DNA from: Sedimentisphaerales bacterium
GTDB taxonomy: Bacteria; Planctomycetota; Phycisphaerae; Sedimentisphaerales; Anaerobacaceae
Length of the DNA stretch: 36,576 nt
Assembly: GCA_028277585.1 (NCBI GenBank)
Contig: JANQFY010000516.1
Span: forward strand, 1 to 36,576
Reading direction: 5' to 3'
The translations under genes were made by a program, and so were the position numbers. Positions 1 to 8,577 of this stretch are shown here, in pieces. A model generated the notes under the pieces. The model saw only the letters and a list, made by a program, of their open reading frames with translations, ran no database searches and had not been told where the DNA came from. Each line of letters starts with the position of its first letter. Within the stretch, counting starts at the first letter, position 1.

Positions 1-11
1 GCGGGGTGGAT

Positions 12-30
12 CGACCGACCCCGTCGGTCG
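12..30. repeat. Short perfect hairpin, 8-bp arms
   Basis: Arms CGACCGAC (12-19) and GTCGGTCG (23-30) flank a 3-nt CCC loop. The hairpin lies about 120 nt beyond the stop of the GH29 gene that is transcribed toward it. No T-tract follows on either strand, so it is at best an RNA 3'-end stabiliser for operon A. I see no gene in bases 1-151. Confidence 0.4.
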
Positions 31-151
31 CCAGCATACGGCAGGGAGGGGCGGACATCAAGAGAGAAGCTCTCCAGCGTGATGGTGCGATCCCGCACAT
101 GAGTCGCGCGTGCTGCCAGCTTTCTGATGCAGACGCCACGCGTAACGGGGA

Positions 152-1978
152 CTAGTCCAGGCCCTCGATCCTGAACGCCCAGGCGTACCGACAGGGCAGG
201 TCGCCCGGATAGATATCACTGAGGTCGATAATCGTCTTGTCCGATTGCCGCTGGCAACCGAGATGCCCCGGTTGGCCCACCAGCGAGACTCGTGCTTGTG
301 TCGAAGGCAGTACGATCGGCAATTCAAGTGTCTTGCCCGGCCAGTCGAAAACCATCGCATACACCGCGCCGTTGTTCTGGGTGTAGCAGATGTGGTGCGC
401 CTTCGATCGATACACGGCGTTCAGTCCATTGCCCTTGGCTAGGTCCTTGCTGGCGAAGAGTTGTGATGTGGGGATGACTTCGCGCGCCTGGCTATTCGAG
501 GAGTAGAACAGTCTGATGGCGGCGCCGTGCGTCTTCTCAAAATACTCTACGCGGATCGGAACCTTCTCGCCCGCCTGCATCTGGACCACGCCGGATAGCT
601 TGGTCTCGCTGGTCTCAGCGTTCGTGTTGCCTTCGCTTGTTGCGGCCGCCTTCTCCCACCGATCCAGGACGAGGTTGTCATCGATCCACAGCCGCATGCC
701 GTCATCCGCTTCGGCCTCGAAACGGTAGGCTTCGGAGTGCTTGGGCATGAAGTACCCGGTCCAGACGGCAGTGAAATGGTCCTCGGCGATGGGTTTGCCC
801 GGCGTGTTCCTCTTCCAGGCAAAATCGATGGTCGGATCGATCCGTTCGAGGGTAACGTCCTTCTGCTCCGAACGTTTCTTCCAGGTGGTGCTTCCGTAGA
901 TGGCTTCGCCGTTGACCTGGAGCCATTGGCCCAGTTGGAGCAGTCGCTCCTGCTGCAGCAGGGGGATCTGTCCATCGGCGCGCGGACCGACATTGATGAT
1001 GATCCCGCCGCCGAAGGCGACCGCCTTGATGAAGAACTCGATCAGGTCGTCCGGCGTCATATAAGCCGAGAGCTTCTCGTTGCGATTCAGGGCGAACGAG
1101 CGACCCAGACCTCGAACCTCGGCCCAGGGGCGATCGGAGTCCTGCAGGCCCGCACTGTATTCCGGCGTGCGGAAGCCGATGTTGCTGCCATGTCCCCACC
1201 GATCGTTGACGATGGCCTCGTCGCCGACGAGGTTGTAGTACCAGGAGATCAGTTCGGCGGCGCGGAAGTCATCTGCTTTGTTGAACCATTCCCCGTCGCT
1301 GAAGATCAGCGAAGGTCGATACGTGCCGACGAGCTCTTTCCACTGAGGATACATGTGTTGCTCTACGTATTTGCCGATCTGATCGTGCGGGTCGGTGTAC
1401 CAGCGGTGCAGAGGGTTGTTCCATTCGGTCAGGGAGTAGTAGAGCCCCATCTTCAGCCCGGTCGCGCGGACAGCACGGGTCAGTTCGCCCACGATATCGC
1501 GCCGCGGCCCGATGTCTACGCTGTTCCAGCCCGGCGCGTACCGGCTGGGCCAGAGACAATAGCCGTCGTGGTGTTTGGAGACCAGGACGACGTAGCGGGC
1601 GCCGCTGCCCTTGAAGATATCCGCCCACTCGTTAGGATCGAACAGTTCGGCTTTGAACAGGGGAGCGTAGTCGCGGTAGGTGAAACTCTCTCCGAACACG
1701 CGCTTCTGGAACTCGACCTGTCGGGAGCTGTTCAGTTGGAGTCCGCGCAGGAACCATTCGCCGTAGCCTTCCTTGCTAGTGTAGGCCGGAACCGAGTAGA
1801 CGCCCCAGTGGATGAAGATGCCCAGTTTCGCGTCGGTGAACCATTTCGGGTAGGGCCTGGAACGCAATCGCTCCCAGTCTGCTTTCCACTCCGCCGATGC
1901 GGCTTGCGGCACGGTGGTCGTCCAGACAGCGGTTGCCGCGACGATCCAGCTCAGGCGACTCCGCAGACGAGTTCTCAT
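152..1978 (-). CDS. Exported alpha-L-fucosidase (GH29) with PA14 domain
   Basis: This 608-aa protein should hydrolyse terminal alpha-L-fucose outside the cytoplasm. Residues 1-29 form a signal peptide ending in ASA. The GH29 barrel follows: KLGIFIHWGVYSVPAY near residue 51, SKHHDGYCLW near 134 and LIFSDGEW at 224-231. D228 sits at the position of the family's catalytic nucleophile, and GGGIIINVGPRADG closes the barrel. Residues about 380-510 look like a PA14 module (WTGYFMPKHSEAYRF, DDGMRLWIDDNLVLDRW), a beta-barrel often found inside or after sugar-active enzymes. It is the last gene of the minus-strand operon. Its start is 2 nt past the symporter stop, with AAGGAG overlapping the symporter's end, which suggests translational coupling. 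Fucosidase is the best call, but GH29 also contains enzymes of broader specificity. Confidence 0.9.
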   Translation of the reverse strand: MRTRLRSRLSWIVAATAVWTTTVPQAASAEWKADWERLRSRPYPKWFTDAKLGIFIHWGVYSVPAYTSKEGYGEWFLRGLQLNSSRQVEFQKRVFGESFTYRDYAPLFKAELFDPNEWADIFKGSGARYVVLVSKHHDGYCLWPSRYAPGWNSVDIGPRRDIVGELTRAVRATGLKMGLYYSLTEWNNPLHRWYTDPHDQIGKYVEQHMYPQWKELVGTYRPSLIFSDGEWFNKADDFRAAELISWYYNLVGDEAIVNDRWGHGSNIGFRTPEYSAGLQDSDRPWAEVRGLGRSFALNRNEKLSAYMTPDDLIEFFIKAVAFGGGIIINVGPRADGQIPLLQQERLLQLGQWLQVNGEAIYGSTTWKKRSEQKDVTLERIDPTIDFAWKRNTPGKPIAEDHFTAVWTGYFMPKHSEAYRFEAEADDGMRLWIDDNLVLDRWEKAAATSEGNTNAETSETKLSGVVQMQAGEKVPIRVEYFEKTHGAAIRLFYSSNSQAREVIPTSQLFASKDLAKGNGLNAVYRSKAHHICYTQNNGAVYAMVFDWPGKTLELPIVLPSTQARVSLVGQPGHLGCQRQSDKTIIDLSDIYPGDLPCRYAWAFRIEGLD

Positions 1979-1980
1979 GG

Positions 1981-3777
1981 CTACTCTCCTTGCTGAGGTT
2001 CAGGAAGGCTGTTGTACCACGTGAATCGAAGGGTGACGATCGCTGCCAGGGCGAGGCCCAACCAGAGGGCGGACTTGGCGTACCAGTGTCCGACCAGGTA
2101 CATGGGGAACAGGTACAAACCTGTGATGGCGACCATACCCAGGACGACGTTGAGTGCCGTTACGCGAAGGCTCTCAGATCCTGCGGTTGGCTCGCTGGCT
2201 GACACTCCGGCTGCTTCCCGGACGGGACGCCAGAAACCGAAGGGCCGCACGGATCGGTAGAACGTTGTGAGAATGCTTGGCTTGACGGGCTTTGTCAGCA
2301 GCGATACCACGACGCTCGTGACCAATGATGCGGTGCAGATGGTCGGGAAGACGACGTAGTCCGACAGATTGGGGAATACCAGTGCCAGAAGGGACAGGAT
2401 AAGACCGGCAAACGTGCCGAAGGCATAGCCGGTCCCGTTCATCCGCCACCAGTACCACCGCAGCACGTTCGGCACAACGACGCCGGCGCTGAGGGCCATC
2501 ATCATCCAGTTCCAGATCTGCGCGATGGACTTGGCGTTGAAGCCGATCACGAGCCCGATCGCGACAATGAGGATCGTGGCGCCGTAGCTGAAGCGCACCG
2601 CCTGATGCTCGGACGCGTTGGGGCGGAAATAGGGCTGCCAGATGTCGCGGACGATGAACGACGCGCCGCTGTTGACGGTGGAACTGAAGGTGGACATAAA
2701 GGCGGCCAGCAGACCGGCCAGGACGATGCCTCGAATGCCGGCCGGCAAGAATTCCAGCAGGACGATGGGCATGACCTTCTCCGAGTCGGTGACGCGAGCT
2801 ACGCCCGTGATGGCCAGCAGTGCGATCCCGGCGCACATCGCCCAGCGGACGATCAGGAAGAAACTCCAGGCGGCGCCGATCTTGGCGGCGTCGCGCGGGC
2901 CCTTGGCGGCCAGGAACCGTTGGGCGTCGTACATCTGGGCCGGACCCCCGAGGTTCAGGAGCAAGCCCTTCATGACCCAGAAGATGACCATGGCGCCGAA
3001 GAACTGGAAGTGGGCGTTGTCGGTGCCCGCCAGTTCGTCGATGCGCCACGGGACGGCCAGCGAACTCCAGTCGGCCGGCACCGAGCCGAGAGCCTCGGGA
3101 GTCAGTCGCGACCAGGCGATGTACGCCACGAATAGGCTGCCAATGGTGAGGATAATCGTTTGGATCACGTCGGTGACGACGACGCTATAGAGGCCGCCCA
3201 GGATAACATAGAGCGTGGTCACTGAGATGACGACCAGCGCCAGGCACGCCGGTTCGTGTTGGGTCACGATGTTCTGGACGAATGCGGACGAGGTGTGTTC
3301 TGCCAGATTCTCCAGGGGAATGTACACGGCGGCGAATTTCCCGATGCCCTGAAACGCGTAACCGATGAAGCACGTGGTGAAGAGGACCGCGATCAGCGCC
3401 GATGTCGTGCGGGCAAGTCTGCCGGACGGGCCCGACCCGAAACGGGTCTGCATCCACTCCGCAGCGGTCATGACATCTGATCGCCGCACCCATTTGCCCA
3501 TGTAGCTCATGAAGAACGCGCCCATGAGGAAGCCCCACATCCAGTGGTGCCACATTGATTTCATGCCGAGCACGTAGAGGATGGAGATAATCCACATCGT
3601 GCCGGTGATGTCGAAATTAGAAACCGAGCCGGACATTGCCAGCGCGAGCCAGTGAAGCGACTTGCCCCCCAGGAAGTAGGAGTCGAGCCCCTTGGAGGCG
3701 CGCTTCTGGAACCAGAACCCCATGCCGATGACGAGTGCGAAGTAAGCGAGGATGAGACAGTAGTCAATGGAAGCCAT
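1981..3777 (-). CDS. Sodium:solute symporter (SSS family)
   Basis: This 598-aa integral membrane protein has about 13 hydrophobic segments. The first spans residues 6-24, and the second begins at the GSVSNFDITGTMW stretch typical of SSS transporters. Family members couple Na+ entry to uptake of sugars, sialic acid, amino acids or other small solutes. The substrate cannot be read from sequence. The gene lies 16 nt after UroD-like protein 1 and 2 nt before the GH29 fucosidase, so a monosaccharide (fucose, mannose or a methylated derivative) released by the neighbouring exported enzymes is a reasonable inference. GGAG lies 9 nt upstream of the ATG. The C-terminal tail after about residue 500 carries a soluble segment and further membrane helices, as in 14-helix SSS members. 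Confidence 0.9.
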   Translation of the reverse strand: MASIDYCLILAYFALVIGMGFWFQKRASKGLDSYFLGGKSLHWLALAMSGSVSNFDITGTMWIISILYVLGMKSMWHHWMWGFLMGAFFMSYMGKWVRRSDVMTAAEWMQTRFGSGPSGRLARTTSALIAVLFTTCFIGYAFQGIGKFAAVYIPLENLAEHTSSAFVQNIVTQHEPACLALVVISVTTLYVILGGLYSVVVTDVIQTIILTIGSLFVAYIAWSRLTPEALGSVPADWSSLAVPWRIDELAGTDNAHFQFFGAMVIFWVMKGLLLNLGGPAQMYDAQRFLAAKGPRDAAKIGAAWSFFLIVRWAMCAGIALLAITGVARVTDSEKVMPIVLLEFLPAGIRGIVLAGLLAAFMSTFSSTVNSGASFIVRDIWQPYFRPNASEHQAVRFSYGATILIVAIGLVIGFNAKSIAQIWNWMMMALSAGVVVPNVLRWYWWRMNGTGYAFGTFAGLILSLLALVFPNLSDYVVFPTICTASLVTSVVVSLLTKPVKPSILTTFYRSVRPFGFWRPVREAAGVSASEPTAGSESLRVTALNVVLGMVAITGLYLFPMYLVGHWYAKSALWLGLALAAIVTLRFTWYNSLPEPQQGE

Positions 3778-3793
3778 CCAGGGGTCTCCGGGG

Positions 3794-5005
3794 TTACTCG
3801 GGATTCACCGCGTCGAACATGGCGACGATATTCGCCGGTGGCACATTGGCGAGGATGTTGTGGACCTGCTGGAAGACAAAGCCACCGCCCGGCGCCATCG
3901 CACTCACCTGGCCGCGGACGTGCTCAGCGACCTGTTCGGGCGTTGCTTCGGTTAGGATCTGGCGCGTATCGCAACCGCCTCCCCAGAAGGTCAGGTCACG
4001 ACCGAATTCGGCTTTCAATTCTGCCGCATCCATGCCCGCGCAACTGATCTGGACAGGGTTGATCGCATCGAGCCCCGCCTCGATCAGGTGGGGAAGCAGG
4101 TCGCGAACCCCGCCGCAGCAGTGGAGCATGACCTTGACGTCGGCCAGTTCCTTGGCGCGGTTCCAGAGCAGCGTGTGACGCGGCTTGAAGAACTCGCCGT
4201 ACATGGCGGGGCTCAGCATGGGACCGGTCTGCATGCCCAGATCGTCGCCGAAGAGAATGATGTCGATCGAGTCTCCAACAGCCGCGAGGAACCGTTCGAG
4301 GTTCGCCAAGTGCATTTCCACCAGGCGATCGAGGAACTGATGCGCCTTCTGGGGTTCACCCGCTAAGAGCATGAAGAAGTTGTCGGCGCGATAGAAGAAC
4401 TGACCCATCTCGAAGAGGTTGCCCCCGAACAGGCCGATGATCGCGCGGTCTGTGCTCGCGCGGAGTTGTTGAGCACCATTGCGGAGCGTCTCCTGATCGA
4501 CCGGTCCGGGCGGGGCTGCGACGCCCGTCCACATGCACTCGCCCAACGCACTGTCCAGGGCGCCGGGACCGTCCGATTCTGCCAGCGGGAAGTAGGTCTG
4601 CTCGAAATAGAGTGTCCCGTCGGGCATATGGGCGAAGACTCTGCCCGAATCGGAGAGGATCACCCATCGGTCGGACCGACGCTCGAGCCGGGTCCAGGCC
4701 GGGACGAAGCACTCGGTTCCGTCGGGCAGCGTCCAGGGCTTCCAGTCGCTGTCCTCGAGGGCGAAACCTCGACCCAGTTCGATGCAGTCGACACCGAACC
4801 GGTCGAGCACATCCTCGTCCACGACGGCCAATTGCTGGATTACGTCATAGACGCGCACGGGTCGCGGCTCCAGGCCAAGATGCTTGCGCAGTTTCGGGTA
4901 CACGATCGCCGCGATGCCTGAGGAGCGATGTCCCGAAAGGTCGATCGGGACGCGGTCCGGTTCGGTGTGATTCAGGGCGGCTAGAACTCTCTCTCTGGGG
5001 GTCAT
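3794..5005 (-). CDS. UroD-fold protein 1, putative methyltransferase
   Basis: This 403-aa protein has the uroporphyrinogen decarboxylase fold. It starts with the family signature MTPRERVLAALNHTEPDRVPID. I chose the ATG at 5005 because AGGAAG lies just upstream, 10 nt after the GH38 stop; an in-frame ATG at 5104 would lie inside the GH38 gene. It is unlikely to make haem: the region around residues 295-297 reads LHCCGG and a further Cys, C345, follows in WGGGCDTRQ. That H-x-C...C pattern resembles the zinc ligands of MtaA/MtbA-type methylcobamide:coenzyme methyltransferases, which share the fold. Context (exported alpha-mannosidase upstream, symporter and fucosidase downstream) points to sugar-related methyl chemistry, but that is inference. 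The fold is certain and the reaction unknown. Confidence 0.85.
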   Translation of the reverse strand: MTPRERVLAALNHTEPDRVPIDLSGHRSSGIAAIVYPKLRKHLGLEPRPVRVYDVIQQLAVVDEDVLDRFGVDCIELGRGFALEDSDWKPWTLPDGTECFVPAWTRLERRSDRWVILSDSGRVFAHMPDGTLYFEQTYFPLAESDGPGALDSALGECMWTGVAAPPGPVDQETLRNGAQQLRASTDRAIIGLFGGNLFEMGQFFYRADNFFMLLAGEPQKAHQFLDRLVEMHLANLERFLAAVGDSIDIILFGDDLGMQTGPMLSPAMYGEFFKPRHTLLWNRAKELADVKVMLHCCGGVRDLLPHLIEAGLDAINPVQISCAGMDAAELKAEFGRDLTFWGGGCDTRQILTEATPEQVAEHVRGQVSAMAPGGGFVFQQVHNILANVPPANIVAMFDAVNPE

Positions 5006-5015
5006 TGCGTTCTTC

Positions 5016-8000
5016 CTATTGGGGCAGTTGAGCTCGTATCGTTGCGATCTGATAGGGCGCCATCTCGATCTTCTCTTCGAGCAAGGCGCACCGCTCTTCG
5101 GCAAGGTTGCTCAGAAACACTCTGCGCGGAGCCGGATCGCTCCAGTTCAGTGTCACTTCGTGACGTTTCTGTGTCGGATTGAACAGGCGCAGAACCCAGG
5201 CTTTGCCGTCCTGCGAAGGTTTGAGGATGGTCGCGATCACGTCTTCCGGCTGAAGGCGCAGCAGTGACGGACGCGGCAGAGAACGCTTCGATCCGGGGAC
5301 GGGAATCAGCGGCTGACCGATTTCGGTGCCGAACTTTGCTGCTTGTGCCCCGTCGAAGCCGCCGTGAGGTCGGATAGCGTAGCGGAACGTCGTTGGCCCC
5401 TCCTGGGTAGCCTTGTAGTTGGTCTCCCAGTAGTTGTTCATGACATAGGAGTAGATCGTGGTCGAAGGTTCGAGCTCCTCGATCCAGCCGACGGAGCGCG
5501 GATCGTTAGTGATTCTGCCGATCTCGATCAGCGGTGCGTCGGGCGTCGCCCATGTCAGACCACATTGGTCGTTCGAGATATCGACCCAGCGCTGGACGGT
5601 GAAGTAGTTCTTGCACGCCCCGGGAATCTGGTCGACTTCCGGCCGCACGACTGCCCAGGGCGTGTCCATTCGCACGATACCTCCCGGGACATTGAACGGA
5701 AAGGCGAGATGGACCGCTTCCTGTTGATAGACTTTTGTCTTGTCGATGGTGTCGATGATCTCGAGCCGATCCAGGTCCGCGACCAGGCGAAGTTCCCGCG
5801 TGAGCTTCTGCGCCCCCGGCGCCTTGGATTCGATCGATACCGAGGCGACCAACGGTCCGTTGTCATTGATCCTGATTGTGGCGGTCCCATTACGTTGGGG
5901 AGTCTTGGGATCGCGACCTCGGACGTAGAAGTAGTCGTTTAGCCGTGCGCCGGCGTCGGTACCGGCCAGGTTGGTGTTTGTCTTCTTGCATCTCAGGTCA
6001 GCTATCGCCCCTGTTGTCCTGTCGAGGGCGACTGTCATGAAGCCGTTCGTTAGATCGACTTGGCCGGCGTAGGCCGGTGCGGCGATCCTGGGGGGGCTGT
6101 CGTTCGTGCACCGGAATCGCTTGGCGCCGAAAGCGGGGACGTCCTCGGCGAGAAAGACGCGTTCTCCACTTGACAGCGTCTGGGATGGGATGTGCCTCCC
6201 ACTGGAATCGGTGATCGAGACGCCCCACAGCTTCCAGTCCTTGGGGATGGTGACCAGATCGGTCCGGGCCCAGGAACAGGTGTTGAAGACGTCGATGATC
6301 TCGACGCGCTTGGCAGCCTTGCTGGTTGCCGAGACGGCTTCCTTGAGAAGCTGGTTGGATTGTGTTTCGGCATCGAGCGCGAAGGCCTGCTTGATCTTCC
6401 ACTGGCTCAGGGCGAACTCGCCTTCCGGTTCGGAGATGCTGTTGTGAGCGCCCCAGGTATGTTCGTCGTAGAGGATCACGTCTCTCCACGCCTGGTAGAA
6501 ATCTTCAGCCGGGTACTCCGTCGGTTGGAGCATGGCGAAGAGCGTCTCGGCTTGGACGAGTCGTTCGGCGGCGGCTCGGTTGATGATGGTCTCGCGGGCG
6601 CTCGACGCGGCGCCGTCTTCCCAGTAGGGGGTGAAGTCCCCCGCCACGGTGGGCAGATCGTTCCCGTAGCGCGCCTCGAATTCCTGGAACATCTCGCGGG
6701 TCGTGGCGACCACGAGCCTGGGGTAGGCGTACTTCTCGTTCCAATCCCGAGCGAAGTCCGCCAGGCCGGGATCGGGTGGACCGTTGTCACCCCCGATGGA
6801 ATAGCGCAGATGAAGCATGTCATAGGGATACTCCGCCTGCTCCAGTCGCTGGAGGTACTCGAAGAGGCGCCCCCCGTCGAGTCGCCCACTGTGGAAGAAG
6901 GAATATCCCTCGCCGGCGACCCAGGTGAGGATTTTGTGTTGGCCGCACGGGCTGCGCCAATAGAACGGCTTGTCTCCCCATTGCGAGAGGGTGTAACCGA
7001 TGCGATGGCCCCGATTGGGCCCCACGCAGAAGTACTTAACCGGCGTGTGGGCGAGCACGGGAACGAGTCCCCAGGTGTAGCCCGGGACGTCGGTAATCAT
7101 CGCCGAGTCGATCGTGACATCGTATTGCTTCCTGAGCTGGCCCGCACAATCTACGAGTCGGACGAGTTCCTCGGGGCGACACAGGGCGGTCAGTTCATTG
7201 CCGTAGAGGGCGTCGAGCCCGATCCATCCCTTCTTGACAGCCTCGATGAACGCGGCTCGTTTCTCAGGGGTGGTTTCCCTCAGATAGCTGTCCACGGCCC
7301 AGAGGACCTCGACGTTCCACTTGAATTGCGACCCCTCCGGGTATTGGGCGGACTCCCGCGCCAGCTCAATCACTTCATCGAAGTACTCATAGTGCTTCTG
7401 GAGGACCTCGGTCTGAACGTGTGTGTAGCCGATATCGACGTGAGAATGGTGGAGGATGTAGATCTCCCACTGGCGGACCGGCGTGATTTCGATGGATTGC
7501 TTGCCGATCGAGGTATTCGCCACCCGTACGTCAACGTCAATGGTGGTTGGCTTCTCGATTGCCGGGACATAGCCTTCGATCGTCTTGTAGCCGACTTGAA
7601 GCGTCTGCTTGATGGGCGGGATCCCCTCAATCCTGATCGTCGCGTCGGTGGGCTCCCCGATGTGCAGGATCGATGCGAGCACCGGCTGGTGCAGCTTCCC
7701 CTCGCGCTTGATGAGGAAGGGCTGTGTGTGTACGTCCAGCAACTCGTTCACCTCTGTCAGCGCGCCAAGTCGTACGGAGTCAGGCGCCGTAAACCAAACG
7801 CAGTCGTAGAGAAACCAACTGCCTCGCGCATTGTTGATCGTGATGCTGTTCGTACCCTTCTTGATAAGTGATGCAGGGAACTCGATCTTCGTACAATACT
7901 CCCGACCCTTCTCCACTTCCCCGAACGCGGACGCGTCGCCCGCCCCTTTGGGCAACTGCCTTTGAAACCGGGTTCCGTTTACCTTGATGTCCAATCGCGG

Positions 8001-8369
8001 CGGGAGATTGCTGTGGGTGTCCACGAGATCCAGGTGCAGCGCGCAGGATCCTTGATCCGGAGCGGACTGAACGCCAAAGAGGATGGTCACCTTATGACTC
8101 TTGCTCCCCGCCCAGGTATCGGCCGGCCCCGGCTGGATGTAGGGCCAGTCCTGCTTCGGATTGGATTGGCCCACGATGTAGATAGCGTCGCGGGGGAACT
8201 TGCCGGCGTACTGACCACTCTGATTGGGCCCGAGGGCGAACTCGGCGGTGTTGTTGTCCGCCCGGCCGATGCGAAACAGCGTGCCCTCGCCCGCGGCGGC
8301 CAGGCCGGCCAGTAGCAGCGAGATCAAGAAGGCGGTGAGGATCACTCGGGACGCGTCTCTTGCGTTCAT
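5016..8369 (-). CDS. Exported GH38-type alpha-mannosidase, large
   Basis: This 1117-aa protein has a signal peptide (residues 1-26, ending LAGLAAAG). Residues about 30-195 look like the C-terminal, carbohydrate-binding-like domain of family 4 polysaccharide lyases (TWAGSKSHKVTILFGV, LDIKVNG, GTNSITINNARGSWFLYDCVW). GH38 starts at about 300 with LHHSHVDIGYTH; H310 and D312 match the family's zinc ligands, and D427 in TDVPGYTWG is the likely nucleophile. A second metal-site His may be in YDEHTWGAHNS. A C-terminal beta-sandwich region follows to the end. GH38 enzymes are retaining, metal-dependent alpha-mannosidases. The gene leads the minus-strand operon: promoter at 8419-8447, AGGAG at 8379-8383. 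It differs from the cytoplasmic GH38 at 15612-18794 and may have drifted in specificity. Confidence 0.82.
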   Translation of the reverse strand: MNARDASRVILTAFLISLLLAGLAAAGEGTLFRIGRADNNTAEFALGPNQSGQYAGKFPRDAIYIVGQSNPKQDWPYIQPGPADTWAGSKSHKVTILFGVQSAPDQGSCALHLDLVDTHSNLPPRLDIKVNGTRFQRQLPKGAGDASAFGEVEKGREYCTKIEFPASLIKKGTNSITINNARGSWFLYDCVWFTAPDSVRLGALTEVNELLDVHTQPFLIKREGKLHQPVLASILHIGEPTDATIRIEGIPPIKQTLQVGYKTIEGYVPAIEKPTTIDVDVRVANTSIGKQSIEITPVRQWEIYILHHSHVDIGYTHVQTEVLQKHYEYFDEVIELARESAQYPEGSQFKWNVEVLWAVDSYLRETTPEKRAAFIEAVKKGWIGLDALYGNELTALCRPEELVRLVDCAGQLRKQYDVTIDSAMITDVPGYTWGLVPVLAHTPVKYFCVGPNRGHRIGYTLSQWGDKPFYWRSPCGQHKILTWVAGEGYSFFHSGRLDGGRLFEYLQRLEQAEYPYDMLHLRYSIGGDNGPPDPGLADFARDWNEKYAYPRLVVATTREMFQEFEARYGNDLPTVAGDFTPYWEDGAASSARETIINRAAAERLVQAETLFAMLQPTEYPAEDFYQAWRDVILYDEHTWGAHNSISEPEGEFALSQWKIKQAFALDAETQSNQLLKEAVSATSKAAKRVEIIDVFNTCSWARTDLVTIPKDWKLWGVSITDSSGRHIPSQTLSSGERVFLAEDVPAFGAKRFRCTNDSPPRIAAPAYAGQVDLTNGFMTVALDRTTGAIADLRCKKTNTNLAGTDAGARLNDYFYVRGRDPKTPQRNGTATIRINDNGPLVASVSIESKAPGAQKLTRELRLVADLDRLEIIDTIDKTKVYQQEAVHLAFPFNVPGGIVRMDTPWAVVRPEVDQIPGACKNYFTVQRWVDISNDQCGLTWATPDAPLIEIGRITNDPRSVGWIEELEPSTTIYSYVMNNYWETNYKATQEGPTTFRYAIRPHGGFDGAQAAKFGTEIGQPLIPVPGSKRSLPRPSLLRLQPEDVIATILKPSQDGKAWVLRLFNPTQKRHEVTLNWSDPAPRRVFLSNLAEERCALLEEKIEMAPYQIATIRAQLPQ

Positions 8370-8418
8370 GGCACAAGGCTCCTAAGAGTACGGAATACGA
8401 TGCTGTACGCAGGGCCTC

Positions 8419-8447
8419 ATTGTAGTCGAGGCTCGTCGTTCAGACAA
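8419..8447 (-). promoter_or_regulatory. Promoter of operon A
   Basis: On the minus strand TTGTCT (8442-8447) and TACAAT (8419-8424) are separated by exactly 17 nt, close to the sigma-70 consensus. The start codon of the exported GH38 gene lies 50 nt downstream, with its AGGAG in between. It should drive GH38, UroD-like 1, SSS and GH29. Confidence 0.6.
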
Positions 8448-8476
8448 CCGTCAGTCTCGTGTCGGGGGCATGGCCC

Positions 8477-8504
8477 TTGAAAAGGCGTGTAGTTTGTGTA
8501 GACT
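8477..8504 (+). promoter_or_regulatory. Putative promoter of block B, with small repeats
   Basis: TTGAAA (8477-8482) and TAGACT (8499-8504) are 16 nt apart, about 75 nt before the ATG at 8578. Between and over the -10 lie a direct repeat GTGTAG (8487-8492 and 8496-8501) and an inverted repeat GTAGT/ACTAC (8489-8493, 8502-8506). These could be a regulator site or chance. Confidence 0.4.
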
Positions 8505-8577
8505 ACCCCAATTGAAAGGCACGGCGGTCGATGAGAACTTGCGGATGGGATCGACCGCTCAAGCTGGAAAGGGTCTT

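Noticed and set aside
737-1996. A 419-codon open frame on the plus strand opposite GH29
   Set aside because: Same reason: the GH29 gene on the minus strand explains the sequence.
3794-5005. Haem-pathway uroporphyrinogen decarboxylase (hemE)
   Set aside because: The active-site wording differs (LHCCGG), no other haem genes are near, and three divergent copies sit among sugar genes.
6192-7871. A 559-codon open frame on the plus strand opposite the exported GH38
   Set aside because: Low-complexity product, no family pattern; the opposite strand has all GH38 motifs.
8470-8577. ATG at 8470 as start of the PQQ-propeller gene
   Set aside because: It lies within the likely promoter, has no ribosome site and would bury the signal peptide 36 residues in.
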